From Pseudarthrobacter sulfonivorans (GTDB lineage Bacteria > Actinomycetota > Actinomycetes > Actinomycetales > Micrococcaceae): a DNA stretch of 64,000 nucleotides. The stretch is taken from the NCBI RefSeq assembly GCF_024391045.1, contig NZ_JANFCZ010000014.1:32352-96351 (forward strand). The letters are read 5' to 3'. Positions 17,830 to 27,060 of the stretch are shown here, one piece after another (the first letter of the stretch is position 1; every line of letters starts with the position of its first letter). A model generated the notes under the pieces. The model saw only the letters and a list, made by a program, of their open reading frames with translations. It did not search any database and was not told the origin of the DNA. The position numbers were made by a program, and so were the translations under genes.

Positions 17830-18759
17830 TCAGTTTTCCACGGCCTCCCGCCAGCTGCGAAGGAAAGCCGCACCGGCGTCGTCGTGGATTACCTCGTTGC
17901 CAAGCCCCAGGTCCGCTGCGGTGAGGACCTCATAGGGTTTAACCGGAACACCGTCCGCCGGCCGGACATCAACGTGCTTCACGGGATGGTCGTTGTGGTG
18001 CAACCAATCGGCCATGGCGTAGTCCGTGCGGGAATCGCCCATGGTCCGCCAGGCCTGCGGCGTGATGCCCTGGGCTGCCAACAGTTCCACCGCCCTGCCG
18101 GCTCCCAGGTCCTTGCCCAGCCGCACCGACTCAATATCGGTGGAAATGATGGTGGGGTCAACGCGGTAGTCCACGGAGTCGTCGGAATTCGGAGCGTGAT
18201 GGTCCAGACGGACCACCCCCAGGCCATGGCGGGCCATCAGGTCCACGGCGTCCGTGTCAAAGAGCTGCTGCTCGGCGAGGTAGTCCGCGGACGGGACCTT
18301 GATGTGCTGCTCCACGGACACCATGGCCCGCTTGGTCTCGTCAAAGAACATATGGGCCGAGTAGTCCTCCGCTACCAGCCTGCGGACGTCATCACCGTAT
18401 GCCTTGGGCACGGCCAGCTCGTGGTCAACGTGGATGGGGCCGGGGCCGGCGGCGGTGTAGCTGAACCAGACGGCGCCCTTTTCGCAGATGGCGTGGATGA
18501 CGGTTCCGGACGGCATGCCGGCGGCGATCATGGGTTCCATGACCTGTTCGCGAATGAAGGCATCGGAGCGGCCGGTGTTGAAAATGACAGGAATTCCGGC
18601 AGCAGCCAGGGCCACCATGTCCGTTATGATCCCGGGCTGAACGTCCCGGGTGACCGGGCTCGCCACGGGGCCGTCCACGTCGAGCAGGAGGGCCAGCGGC
18701 GGTGACGACAGCTGGCGGACACCGGACATGGAAGCGGCAGGAATTTCGGGTGCAGTCAT
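17830..18759 (-). CDS. HAD superfamily hydrolase
   Basis: A 309-residue haloacid-dehalogenase phosphatase. Motif I is LLLDVDGPVASP (nucleophile and acid Asp), motif II IFNTGRS, and the C-terminal motif IV is TMGDSRTDYAMADWL, an arrangement typical of HAD-IIB (Cof-like) sugar phosphatases with a C2 cap. Residues 100-190 form the cap. The substrate is not predictable. It lies about 195 nt upstream of the Stealth gene on the same strand, too far to assume co-transcription. Confidence 0.8.
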   Translation of the reverse strand: MTAPEIPAASMSGVRQLSSPPLALLLDVDGPVASPVTRDVQPGIITDMVALAAAGIPVIFNTGRSDAFIREQVMEPMIAAGMPSGTVIHAICEKGAVWFSYTAAGPGPIHVDHELAVPKAYGDDVRRLVAEDYSAHMFFDETKRAMVSVEQHIKVPSADYLAEQQLFDTDAVDLMARHGLGVVRLDHHAPNSDDSVDYRVDPTIISTDIESVRLGKDLGAGRAVELLAAQGITPQAWRTMGDSRTDYAMADWLHHNDHPVKHVDVRPADGVPVKPYEVLTAADLGLGNEVIHDDAGAAFLRSWREAVEN

Positions 18760-18873
18760 GGCTCCATTGTGTCAGCCGGAGGCGTGTGACGGATGGTCAC
18801 TGTTTGGCTACAACCTTGGAACGGCGCGGGCCGGACTCTTCTCTTGGACCGCCAAGGTGCCTAGTGTTGCAGG

Positions 18874-19173
18874 GTGATCTTCAAAGCTGTGGGCGAGGGA
18901 CGCCCGTACCCCGACCATGGTTACAGCACGCCCAAACAGTGGGCGTCGCTGCCGCCGCGCCCCGTCCGGCTGGACGAACTGGTGACCACTAAACGGACCC
19001 TGGACCTGGAGGCGCTCCTGGCGGAGGACTCCACGTTTTTCGGCGACCTTTTCCCCCATGTGGTGCAGTACCAGGGGACCCTGTACCTCGAGGACGGTCT
19101 GCACCGCGCCGTCCGGACAGCGCTGCACCAGCGCACCGCCATCCACGCCCGCGTGCTGGTGATAGATGGCTAG
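18874..19173 (+). CDS. conserved actinobacterial protein, ParB/Srx-like
   Basis: A 99-residue cytoplasmic protein. It has a RPVRLDELVTTKRTLDLEALL segment and a LYLEDGLHRAVRTALHQRTAIHARVL segment; the L-x-DG-x-HR-x-x-x-A pattern recalls the ParB/sulfiredoxin fold. Similar proteins are sometimes labelled as VapB-type antitoxins, a label I cannot support because no toxin is adjacent. The GTG start has no Shine-Dalgarno but follows TAGTGT by about 7 nt, so the transcript could be leaderless (inference). Its stop overlaps the next gene by 8 nt. Confidence 0.7.
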   Translation: MIFKAVGEGRPYPDHGYSTPKQWASLPPRPVRLDELVTTKRTLDLEALLAEDSTFFGDLFPHVVQYQGTLYLEDGLHRAVRTALHQRTAIHARVLVIDG

Positions 19174-19837
19174 GACGCCCAAGGACGCCCGGGTGCTGCA
19201 CGGCCACCGTGTCATCACCGGCCCGGAACTGCGGGCCACCTTTGAAGCCGCCGGGGATTCCGACGATCCGGTCCGTCTCCGCCGCAGGGTGGTGCACGGA
19301 GTGGTGCTGGTGCTCCTGCTGGGCCTCATCGCCGGTGCCATCATCACGGCGCTGGCGATCATCAACGGCCATTTGAAGCTTCCGACGCCGGCGGCCAGCG
19401 AAGAGCCCCGGGTCACCTGTCCCGCCGCCACCTTCGACTACACCCCCAACGGCCAGGTCAACCTCAACGTCTACAACTCCACCAGCAGGCCCGGGCTGGC
19501 GCGCGCGGTGGCGGACGAACTCGTGGCCCGGAAATTCGTGGTGGGCGCCGTGGCCAACACCGGAGCCGGCTACCGCGGCGTTGCGGCAGTGGTTTCGGGG
19601 GCGGCCGGGCAGTCGGCGGCCTTCACCGTCCAGCGAAACGTACCGGGGTCGGACTATTTCCAGGACAGCAGGACGGACGCGAGCGTGGACCTGATCCTTG
19701 CCGGCGACTATAAGGAGCTGGTGGCGGCAGACCGGGTGGACCAGACACCCGGAACGCTCAGCTGTCCGCGGGACAGCCGCCGGATCGCCGACGACGCCAA
19801 GTGGCCCGTTATTCCGACGGCGACACCCACACCCTAG
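19166..19837 (+). CDS. LytR C-terminal domain membrane protein
   Basis: A 223-residue bitopic protein: a cytoplasmic N-terminus of about 42 residues, one membrane helix (VVLVLLLGLIAGAIITALAI), and an outer domain with the LytR_C pattern (VNLNVYNSTSRPGLARAVADELVARKFVVGAVANT). This domain occurs fused to LytR-CpsA-Psr wall ligases or alone, as here, in actinobacteria. The start overlaps the preceding gene by 8 nt (ATGGCTAG), so the two are co-translated. The tail is Thr/Pro-rich. Confidence 0.83.
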   Translation: MARTPKDARVLHGHRVITGPELRATFEAAGDSDDPVRLRRRVVHGVVLVLLLGLIAGAIITALAIINGHLKLPTPAASEEPRVTCPAATFDYTPNGQVNLNVYNSTSRPGLARAVADELVARKFVVGAVANTGAGYRGVAAVVSGAAGQSAAFTVQRNVPGSDYFQDSRTDASVDLILAGDYKELVAADRVDQTPGTLSCPRDSRRIADDAKWPVIPTATPTP

Positions 19838-19867
19838 CTGCGCCGCCCCCGCCTGGAGCAGGCCCGG

Positions 19868-20497
19868 TTAGCCCACCCGCACGGGCGCGCCGCCGTCGTC
19901 GAATCTTGCACCGGCACCCAGCTGGATAAAACGCACCGTCCGGGCGATGCGCGCCTCAAGCTCGGCGGGTTCGTTGCTGCCGCGCGCGGCGCTGGAGGAC
20001 AGGGTTCCGTGGATCAGTTGCGCCTGCTGGCCGATATCCGCTTCCGGCAGGTAGCCCTGCGACATGCCGTCGCGCAGGATGCCTTGCAGCATAACGCTGA
20101 GCTCACCCACGTGGTCCGCGAGTTTGGCAAAGGACGACGGCGACAGCACCGCCGCCATGGCGGGTCCAGGCGGGAGATGGCGGCGGCTGAGGTCCTCCAC
20201 CTGGGTGCGGACGTACAGCGCGAGCCGCTCGACCGGGTTGTCCACTGCGGCCAGTGCGTCACGCAGCTCAGCAAGGAACCGCTCGGTCTCGTCCAGGGCG
20301 TAGGAGATGAGCAGCTCTTCGATATCGGCGTAGTAGTTGTACACCGCGGTGCGTCCCACGCCGGCGTGCCGCGCGACGTCCGTCATGGTAAGTCCGGGCA
20401 GGCCATGGGTGAAAAGGAGTTCACCAAAGGCCGTCAGGATCCGGCGCTGCGTGTCGGCTCGTTGCGCGGCATTGGTGGCCGCCGAAATCCTGGGCAT
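19868..20497 (-). CDS. TetR family transcriptional regulator
   Basis: A 209-residue repressor. The helix-turn-helix is at about residues 20-60 (RILTAFGELLFTHGLPGLTMTDVARHAGVGRTAVYNYYADIEEL); the rest is an all-helical ligand domain. The promoter region holds a dyad, GACAC-11 nt-GTGTC, next to the start, possibly its own operator. It is on the same strand as, and 47 nt downstream of, the DsbA-family gene. Confidence 0.9.
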   Translation of the reverse strand: MPRISAATNAAQRADTQRRILTAFGELLFTHGLPGLTMTDVARHAGVGRTAVYNYYADIEELLISYALDETERFLAELRDALAAVDNPVERLALYVRTQVEDLSRRHLPPGPAMAAVLSPSSFAKLADHVGELSVMLQGILRDGMSQGYLPEADIGQQAQLIHGTLSSSAARGSNEPAELEARIARTVRFIQLGAGARFDDGGAPVRVG

Positions 20498-20500
20498 ACA

Positions 20501-20521
20501 GACACTTTATCGCGATGTGTC
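20501..20521. promoter_or_regulatory. dyad upstream of the TetR gene
   Basis: GACAC (20501-20505) and GTGTC (20517-20521) flank TTTATCGCGAT, which contains the self-complementary TCGCGA. Placed 4 nt upstream of the TetR start. The assignment as operator is by position only. Confidence 0.3.
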
Positions 20522-20544
20522 AGTAAATTTGGCTGCGGCGCAGA

Positions 20545-21264
20545 TCAGGGGGTGCAGCCGTCCGGGCCGCAGGCTTCGCCGTCCGGGCCGCAGGCTTCGC
20601 CGTCCGGGGCGTTGACGAGCACCAGCGGGTTGGTCTCCTGCCAGGCCTGGTTCAGCGCCGCCGTGAACGTTTCGGCGGGCTGCGCGCCGGACAGGCCATA
20701 CTTGCGGTCGATCACAAAGAACGGGACGCCGGTGATGCCCAGCGCCCGGGCTTCCTCGAAGTCCAAGCGGACGTCGTCGGCGTACTTGTCAGTGGTGAAC
20801 AGTTCGGCCACTTCGCCGGCATCGATCCCGAGGGAGAGCCCAAGTTCGGTGAGGTATTCGGCGCTGCCGATGTCCTTGCCGTTTTCGAAGTGGTCACTGA
20901 GCAGCCGTTCCTTGGCCGCGTCCTGCTTTCCGTGCCGGGCGGCAAGGTGGATCAGGCGGTGTGCCGTGAAACTGTTGGCCACCACCACCTCATCAAAGCG
21001 GTAGTTGAGTCCTTCGCCGCTGGCCTGGGCGGAGACGTGCTCAAACATCTGGGCGACCTGTGCCTGCGGCATCCCCTTGATCCGGCTGAGGTATTCGAGT
21101 TCACTACCGTCGTAGTGCTCGGGAAGGCTGGGATCGAGCTGGTAGCTGCGCCACGTGACGTCCACCGATTCGCGGTGCGGGAAGTCGGCAAGGGCGGACT
21201 CGAACCGGCGCTTTCCGATGTAGCACCAGGGACACGCGACGTCTGACCAGATCTCAATCTTCAT
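20545..21264 (-). CDS. FrnE-type DsbA family oxidoreductase
   Basis: A 239-residue thioredoxin-fold protein of the FrnE/2-hydroxychromene-2-carboxylate isomerase-like branch: IWSDVACPWCYIGKRRFE with the CPWC active site at residues 11-14, the helical insert, and the GVPFFVIDRKYGLSGAQP cis-proline block. It is cytoplasmic (no signal) and probably a disulfide isomerase or polyketide-linked enzyme. The extreme C-terminus is a Cys-rich duplicated tail ending GPDGCTP. The ATG at 21264 was preferred over a GTG nine nt upstream. Confidence 0.9.
   Translation of the reverse strand: MKIEIWSDVACPWCYIGKRRFESALADFPHRESVDVTWRSYQLDPSLPEHYDGSELEYLSRIKGMPQAQVAQMFEHVSAQASGEGLNYRFDEVVVANSFTAHRLIHLAARHGKQDAAKERLLSDHFENGKDIGSAEYLTELGLSLGIDAGEVAELFTTDKYADDVRLDFEEARALGITGVPFFVIDRKYGLSGAQPAETFTAALNQAWQETNPLVLVNAPDGEACGPDGEACGPDGCTP
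20558..20599 (-). repeat. 21-bp coding duplication
   Basis: Two perfect 21-bp copies of CCGTCCGGGCCGCAGGCTTC (plus G) at 20558-20578 and 20579-20599, with a partial third copy. They encode the repeated GPDGEAC heptads at the C-terminus of the FrnE-type protein. Confidence 0.95.
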
Positions 21265-21448
21265 AATTCCCACAACCTGCCCGGCACTGCCGCCATTCCC
21301 CGCGGCGGTGTCGGATTTGTCACACTGGGGGATTGCCAGCCGGGGTCCGGCTGCGCAATAGTCGGAACAACGGGTTAAGCAAAGGCCTTGTGGAACACAT
21401 CACTCGCCAGGTCTGGGGGCGTGGCATGTGATCCTCACGGAGGAAAGC

Positions 21449-22564
21449 ATGCGGATAGGACTTATTTCAGCGCCCTGGATTCCCATCCCACCGGTTGGAT
21501 ACGGCGGCATAGAGCGCGTTATTGATTCCCTGGCCCGGGGGTTTCTTGCCGCCGGCCACGAGGTGCTGCTGGCCGCGGCCTCGGACAGCACATGCCCTGC
21601 ACCGCTGGTGCCCGGGATGCGCCCGGCAGAACCTGAACAGCTCGGCTTCTCCCTCTCGGAGCTTAGCCATGTGATCAGGGCCTACGCGGGCCTGCACAAC
21701 GTTGACGTCATCCATGACCACACACTGGCCGGGCCGCTCGTGGGCCGCCGGACGTCCCGTGCCCCGGTGGTGACCACCATTCACGGCCCCCTCATCCCGG
21801 CGTCGGCCGATTTGTACCGCGCCATGGCCGGTGATACGGCCATCATTGGAATCTCCCGCGACCAGGCCTCCCGGGTGCCGGACGTGCCCATCACCAGGGT
21901 GATCCACCATGGCATGGATGTTGCGGCTGTGCCGGAGGGCTCAGGGGACGGCGGGTATGCGTGCTTCGTTGGGCGCATGTGCCCGGACAAGGGCGTTGTG
22001 GAAGCGATCCAGATCGCGCGCCGCGCCGGAATCCCGCTGCGGATCGCAGCCAAGATGCGCGAACCCGAGGAGATCGAATTCTTCCGCTCCGCCGTCGAAC
22101 CCCTGCTGGGAACCAATGAGGAGTTCCTTGGCGAACTCGGCGATGCGGACAAGTTCGCACTGATGGGCGACGCCATGGCGTTCCTGAACCCCATCCAGTG
22201 GTCGGAGCCTTTCGGCCTGGTCATGATCGAGTCCCTGGCCACCGGAACTCCCGTGGTGGGAACACCCATCGGGTCGGCGCCGGAAATCGTGGACCACGGC
22301 CGGACCGGCTTCCTGGCGCCGACCGAAGAACTGCACAACTTCCTGCCACTTGCCGCGGCCCTGGACCGGGCGCACTGCCGGGACCGGGCCCTCAAACTGT
22401 TCAGCACCGAGCGGATGGTGGCCAACCACCTTGACCTGTATTCCAACCTGGTGGAAAAGAGCCGGGCAGGGGTTCCCGTTGGTTCCTCCTTGCTCCAGAA
22501 TCGGATGGGGGGAGCAGTGGTTCGGGGAGCGGAAACGGGCCCGGTATCCATCCGGCGGACTTGA
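21449..22564 (+). CDS. GT4 family glycosyltransferase
   Basis: A 371-residue retaining glycosyltransferase: N-terminal PPVGYGGIERVIDSLARG donor-side loop, the central FVGRMCPDKGVVEAIQIAR segment, and the C-terminal nucleotide-sugar motif EPFGLVMIESLATGTPVVG (EX7E). The start at 21449 follows GGAGG by 6 nt. It is 15 nt upstream of the glucosidase gene, so the two probably act on one glucan or glycolipid. An alternative is glucosylglycerate or trehalose-type metabolism, which is inference. Confidence 0.9.
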   Translation: MRIGLISAPWIPIPPVGYGGIERVIDSLARGFLAAGHEVLLAAASDSTCPAPLVPGMRPAEPEQLGFSLSELSHVIRAYAGLHNVDVIHDHTLAGPLVGRRTSRAPVVTTIHGPLIPASADLYRAMAGDTAIIGISRDQASRVPDVPITRVIHHGMDVAAVPEGSGDGGYACFVGRMCPDKGVVEAIQIARRAGIPLRIAAKMREPEEIEFFRSAVEPLLGTNEEFLGELGDADKFALMGDAMAFLNPIQWSEPFGLVMIESLATGTPVVGTPIGSAPEIVDHGRTGFLAPTEELHNFLPLAAALDRAHCRDRALKLFSTERMVANHLDLYSNLVEKSRAGVPVGSSLLQNRMGGAVVRGAETGPVSIRRT

Positions 22565-22579
22565 GGAAGGAGCGTTCCC

Positions 22580-24718
22580 ATGACTGCTTGGAACGCTGAC
22601 ACGGAAGCGGACAGCGGCGGGGCGGACGCCGTAACCCTGGTGGAAGGCTCGTCCTTCTGCATCTCTTCCCACAGCGGCGACATCAGCCCTGAAGGGGGAA
22701 CCAACGGGGCGTTCTACCGCGACACCCGGGTGGTGTCGCGGTCCGTCCTGCGAATCAACGGCGAGCTCCGGGAGCCGCTGGTGGCCCAACGGCCCGACGC
22801 GTTCGAAGCCACCTTCGTGGGCCGCGCCCGCTGGCCCGACGGCCGGTTCGACAGCCCCCTGGTTGTCCGCCAGGAACGCCACGTCGGACCGGGCTTGCAG
22901 GATGACATCACGCTGGAAAACTACTCTTCCGAAGCCGTGGACTGCGAGATCGAACTGCTGGTGGACGCGGACCAGGCTGATTTGTTTGACGTCAAGGGCG
23001 GCCGTGCCATCAATCAGGACAGCCTGAGCAGGACCGTCAAGGGAGCGGAACTGGTGATTGAGGCCGTCCGCAACGGGCAGCGGCGCGGCAGCGCGATCCG
23101 CGCGGCAGGGGCCGACGTCACCACAGACGCGCTTCGGTTCAAGGCGCACATCCCGGCACGGGGCAAGTGGTCCACCAGCGTCATCGTGGTCCCCCTGATT
23201 AACGGCGAGGCGCCGCGTGATCCGTTTACCGAATCGGGCCTGCCCCGGCACCGGTCCGGCGTTCAGCGGCACCTGGCGTGGGAGGAAACCGTTCCCCGCA
23301 TCACCGTGGGGGATGGCAACATCGAGGCCACCCTGCGGCGCAGCCAGTCCGACCTTGGCTCGTTGCGGATCTTCGACGCCCAGCACCCTGACCGGGCGGC
23401 GGTGGCAGCGGGCGCGCCATGGTTCATGGCGTTGTTCGGCCGGGACTCGCTGCTCTCGTCCTACATGAGCCTCATGATCGATCCGCAGTTGGCCGCAGGT
23501 ACGCTCCAGACGCTGGCGGGGCTCCAGGGAGAGAAGGTCGACCCGGACTCGGAGGAGGAACCGGGGCGCATCCCGCACGAGGTCAGGCTGGGGGTTACCG
23601 CCGGGCTCTCGCTGGGCGGCACGGCCTACTACGGCACTGCCGATGCCACACCGCTGTTTGTGGCGGTGCTGGGCGAGCTCAGCAGGTGGGGCCTGTCCCG
23701 GGAAATCATCCACCCGCTGCTGCCGCATGCGGACAGGGCCCTGGACTGGATTGAGAAGTACGGGGACCGTGACGGGGACGGCTTTGTGGAGTACCTCCGG
23801 CCCAACGATCACGGCCTGGTCAACCAAGGCTGGAAAGATTCCTGGGACGGCATCAACTTCGCCGACGGCACCATCGCCCAAGCACCCATAGCCCTATGCG
23901 AGGTGCAGGCGTACGTCTACTCCGCGTACATTGGCCGGTCCCTGCTGGCGCGCTGGGACGGCGACGTGGCCTTGGAACACCAGTGGGCTGACCGGGCTGC
24001 GGCCCTGAAAGAGAAGTTCAACGAGCGGTTCTGGCTTCCGGATAAAGGCTACTTTGCGGTTGCCCTGGACAAGGACAAGCGCCCGGTGGATGCCTGCACG
24101 TCCAACATGGGCCACTGCCTGTGGACGGGCATTGTGGATGAGGACAAGGCCGTGTCCGTGGCGGAACACCTGATGTCACCGCAGATGTTCACGGGCTGGG
24201 GGATCCGGACCCTGGCCTCGGACATGGGCGCTTACAACCCGGTGAGCTACCACAACGGCTCGGTCTGGCCCCATGACACCGCCCTGGTGGCCACCGGCCT
24301 GATGCGGTACGGCTTCGTGGACGAGGCGCGGCAGATTGCCACCGGAATCTTCGAAGCGGCGCGGCACTTTGACGGCCGGCTGCCCGAACTGTTCTGCGGG
24401 TTTGACCGCGGCGAGTTTCCCGGGCCGGTGCCGTACCCCACGGCCTGCTCGCCGCAGGCCTGGGCGGCTGCGGCGCCGGTGCAACTGACCCGAGCCATGC
24501 TCCGCTTCGACCCCGTGTACACCCGCGGCGTGGTGCACCTGGCACCGATCCTGCCGTTGGACATCGGCGAGTTCCGGGCGGAGAACGTGCTGCTGGACAC
24601 ATCCCGGATCATTATTAAGGCCCACGGCACGGATGGCCGGATCGACGGGCTGCCGCCCAGCCTGAAGTTCCTGGCCGAGCCGCGCCCGCCGCTGGCCTAC
24701 CCGCCCAACGACGCCTGA
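22580..24718 (+). CDS. amylo-alpha-1,6-glucosidase / glycogen-debranching-like protein
   Basis: A 712-residue cytoplasmic protein. The N-terminal 210 residues match the glycogen debranching N-terminal beta domain (GSSFCISSHSGDISPEGGTNGAFYRDTRVVS). The (alpha/alpha)6 barrel follows, with WFMALFGRDSLLSSYMSL, HEVRLGVTAGLSLGGTAYYGT, the NQGWKDSWDG block and a late Glu/Asp block in ELFCGFDRGEFPGPVPYPTAC. This is the family often annotated as amylo-alpha-1,6-glucosidase. An AAGGAG at good spacing precedes the ATG. It forms an operon with the upstream GT4 gene. Confidence 0.9.
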   Translation: MTAWNADTEADSGGADAVTLVEGSSFCISSHSGDISPEGGTNGAFYRDTRVVSRSVLRINGELREPLVAQRPDAFEATFVGRARWPDGRFDSPLVVRQERHVGPGLQDDITLENYSSEAVDCEIELLVDADQADLFDVKGGRAINQDSLSRTVKGAELVIEAVRNGQRRGSAIRAAGADVTTDALRFKAHIPARGKWSTSVIVVPLINGEAPRDPFTESGLPRHRSGVQRHLAWEETVPRITVGDGNIEATLRRSQSDLGSLRIFDAQHPDRAAVAAGAPWFMALFGRDSLLSSYMSLMIDPQLAAGTLQTLAGLQGEKVDPDSEEEPGRIPHEVRLGVTAGLSLGGTAYYGTADATPLFVAVLGELSRWGLSREIIHPLLPHADRALDWIEKYGDRDGDGFVEYLRPNDHGLVNQGWKDSWDGINFADGTIAQAPIALCEVQAYVYSAYIGRSLLARWDGDVALEHQWADRAAALKEKFNERFWLPDKGYFAVALDKDKRPVDACTSNMGHCLWTGIVDEDKAVSVAEHLMSPQMFTGWGIRTLASDMGAYNPVSYHNGSVWPHDTALVATGLMRYGFVDEARQIATGIFEAARHFDGRLPELFCGFDRGEFPGPVPYPTACSPQAWAAAAPVQLTRAMLRFDPVYTRGVVHLAPILPLDIGEFRAENVLLDTSRIIIKAHGTDGRIDGLPPSLKFLAEPRPPLAYPPNDA

Positions 24719-24741
24719 CGCCGGGGACCTGACGCCCGGGA

Positions 24742-24775
24742 CGGTCAGGGGACGGCGCCGGTCAGGGGACGGCGC
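24742..24775. repeat. 17-bp tandem duplication at the GNAT 3' end
   Basis: CGGTCAGGGGACGGCGC occurs twice in direct succession (24742-24758 and 24759-24775). The second copy contains the stop codon of the acetyltransferase gene, so its last codons are duplicated just beyond the stop. Likely a slippage product. Confidence 0.9.
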
Positions 24776-25295
24776 GCTCCATCACGAAGTCGTGTTCCAC
24801 GGTGGCGCCCAGCCGGAAGGACTTCGAGCCCACCTTACGGAAACCGGCCTTCTCGTAGAACCGGATGGCCCGGGCGTTCTGGTTGTTGACGCCCAGCCAG
24901 ACGCCCGCCGCGCCTGCGGCCGCCGAGGTTTCGAGGCTGGCGTGCATCAGTTCGGCTGCCGCGCCCAGCCCATGGTGGTCCGGGTGGACATAGCATTTGC
25001 TCAGTTCGGTGGACGGCAGGACGGTGAGGACTGCGGCCACATCAGGGTCCGCCGCCGGCCGGTTCACCAGGAGGCTGTAGCCTCGGAGCCCGCCGTCGTC
25101 CTCGATCACCAGAATGGTGACATCCGCGTCTGCGAGGTAACCCTCGAAGTGGCTTTCGCTGAGGGTGTTGGCCAGGTGCGCCGCGATATCCTCCGGCGAC
25201 GACTGCGGCGGGCACGCCAGCGGGAAGGTGACGGCTGCCAGCTCTGCCAGCGCGCCGGCGTCGTCCGTTGTTGCTTTGCGGATGGTGTGCGTCAT
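24762..25295 (-). CDS. GNAT family N-acetyltransferase
   Basis: A 177-residue acetyltransferase of the Gcn5 fold. The acetyl-CoA loop is the LSKCYVHPDHHGLGAAAELM segment (Q/RxxGxG/A variant HHGLGAA), followed by GVWLGVNNQNARAIRFYEKAGFRKVG, the usual C-terminal beta-bulge motif. The substrate is unknown. The start at 25295 begins the family homology (MTHTIRKATTDDA) and is preceded by AGGA; an upstream extension lies in the decayed gene next door. Confidence 0.9.
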   Translation of the reverse strand: MTHTIRKATTDDAGALAELAAVTFPLACPPQSSPEDIAAHLANTLSESHFEGYLADADVTILVIEDDGGLRGYSLLVNRPAADPDVAAVLTVLPSTELSKCYVHPDHHGLGAAAELMHASLETSAAAGAAGVWLGVNNQNARAIRFYEKAGFRKVGSKSFRLGATVEHDFVMERAVP

Positions 25296-25305
25296 GGCAA
25301 AAATC

Positions 25306-25872
25306 CTAGTGCTGCGGGGCATCGGCGGCGTAACTGAGGCCGATCTGGCGGCGGATCCCGTCCATGGCCGCCATGACCCCGACGGACGCGCGTGGGGTTG
25401 TACCAGGTGGCGTCCAGCTCGATCCACCCTTCCGTGCCAATGACGACGGCGCGGTTGGGCCCGGCCGCATCCAGTTCGCAGTCGATGATGGCCTGCTGCC
25501 CGTCCGCATATTCGAAGACCGCCGCCGTCTGCCGGTCCACGCCCGTCGCCGTCATGGAGGCGCTGGCCCGGATGGTTTCCGGCGTGCCCAGGATGTCAAG
25601 GGCGAACGAGACCGGGTAGACGCCGAGGTCAAGCGGCGCACCGCCGCCCAGGGCGGGGTCGTTCAGGCGGTGGGCAGGATCCTTGGGCAGGTTTTGGTTG
25701 TGGCTTGCAATGACTTTCCGGACCTCGCCGATTGCGCCCTCCCGGATCACCTCGCGCAGGCGCACCATGTTTTCGCGTGGTGGAACGGGTGGGGCGTGGC
25801 AATGTAGACGACGTCCACCTCGGGGTCCGCCGCCAGCGCCTCGTAGCTGCCGTGGGCGGTGGGAATGCCGTG
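25306..25872 (-). pseudogene. decayed Gfo/Idh/MocA oxidoreductase with internal deletions
   Basis: Three collinear pieces of one dehydrogenase lie in different frames. Piece 1 (about 25770-25872) reads [20 protein letters not shown] then [10 protein letters not shown], from inside the Rossmann domain. Piece 2 (about 25425-25768) reads [16 protein letters not shown] through LDLGVYPVSFALDILGTP to WYNPT. Piece 3 (25306-25385) reads SVGVMAAMDGIRRQIGLS to the stop. The glycine-rich N-terminus, the roughly 50 residues with the EKP motif and a large part of the C-terminal domain are missing at the joins, so it cannot be active. The third-position GC is still gene-like, so decay is recent or occurred by deletion. 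Confidence 0.85.
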
Positions 25873-25873
25873 C

Positions 25874-26045
25874 TTAGCCCTTCGTTGGGTCGGTGGTGGC
25901 GCGTGGGTAGGCGACGTACGCAAAGCTTGCCGAATCGGGGGACCAGCTGTTGACGTTGAGCGTCCCTTGCCCGCCGAAGAGCGGCCAGGTGTGGAGCGGG
26001 GTGGACCAGTCAGCAGTGGAAACGAGCACGACGTCGACCGGCCGG
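25874..26045 (-). pseudogene. 3' remnant of a TolB/PD40-like beta-propeller protein
   Basis: A fragment of about 57 codons ending in TAA, with the segment [20 protein letters not shown] then [14 protein letters not shown], which resembles the last blade of TolB/PD40-repeat proteins of actinobacteria. The rest of the gene is absent: 18 nt upstream is the stop of the intact isomerase gene. Its TAA directly abuts the remnant dehydrogenase, so both were fused by deletion. Confidence 0.65.
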
Positions 26046-26063
26046 TCCGCGGGAGCGCTGGCC

Positions 26064-27059
<996 letters not shown>

Positions 27060-27060
27060 G

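Noticed and set aside
18874..19173. Toxin-antitoxin antitoxin assignment
   Set aside because: No PIN-domain or other toxin gene is adjacent; the partner is a membrane LytR_C protein.
21941..23881. 646-codon minus-strand open frame
   Set aside because: Antisense to the glycosyltransferase and glucosidase genes, which have clear domains and Shine-Dalgarno sites.
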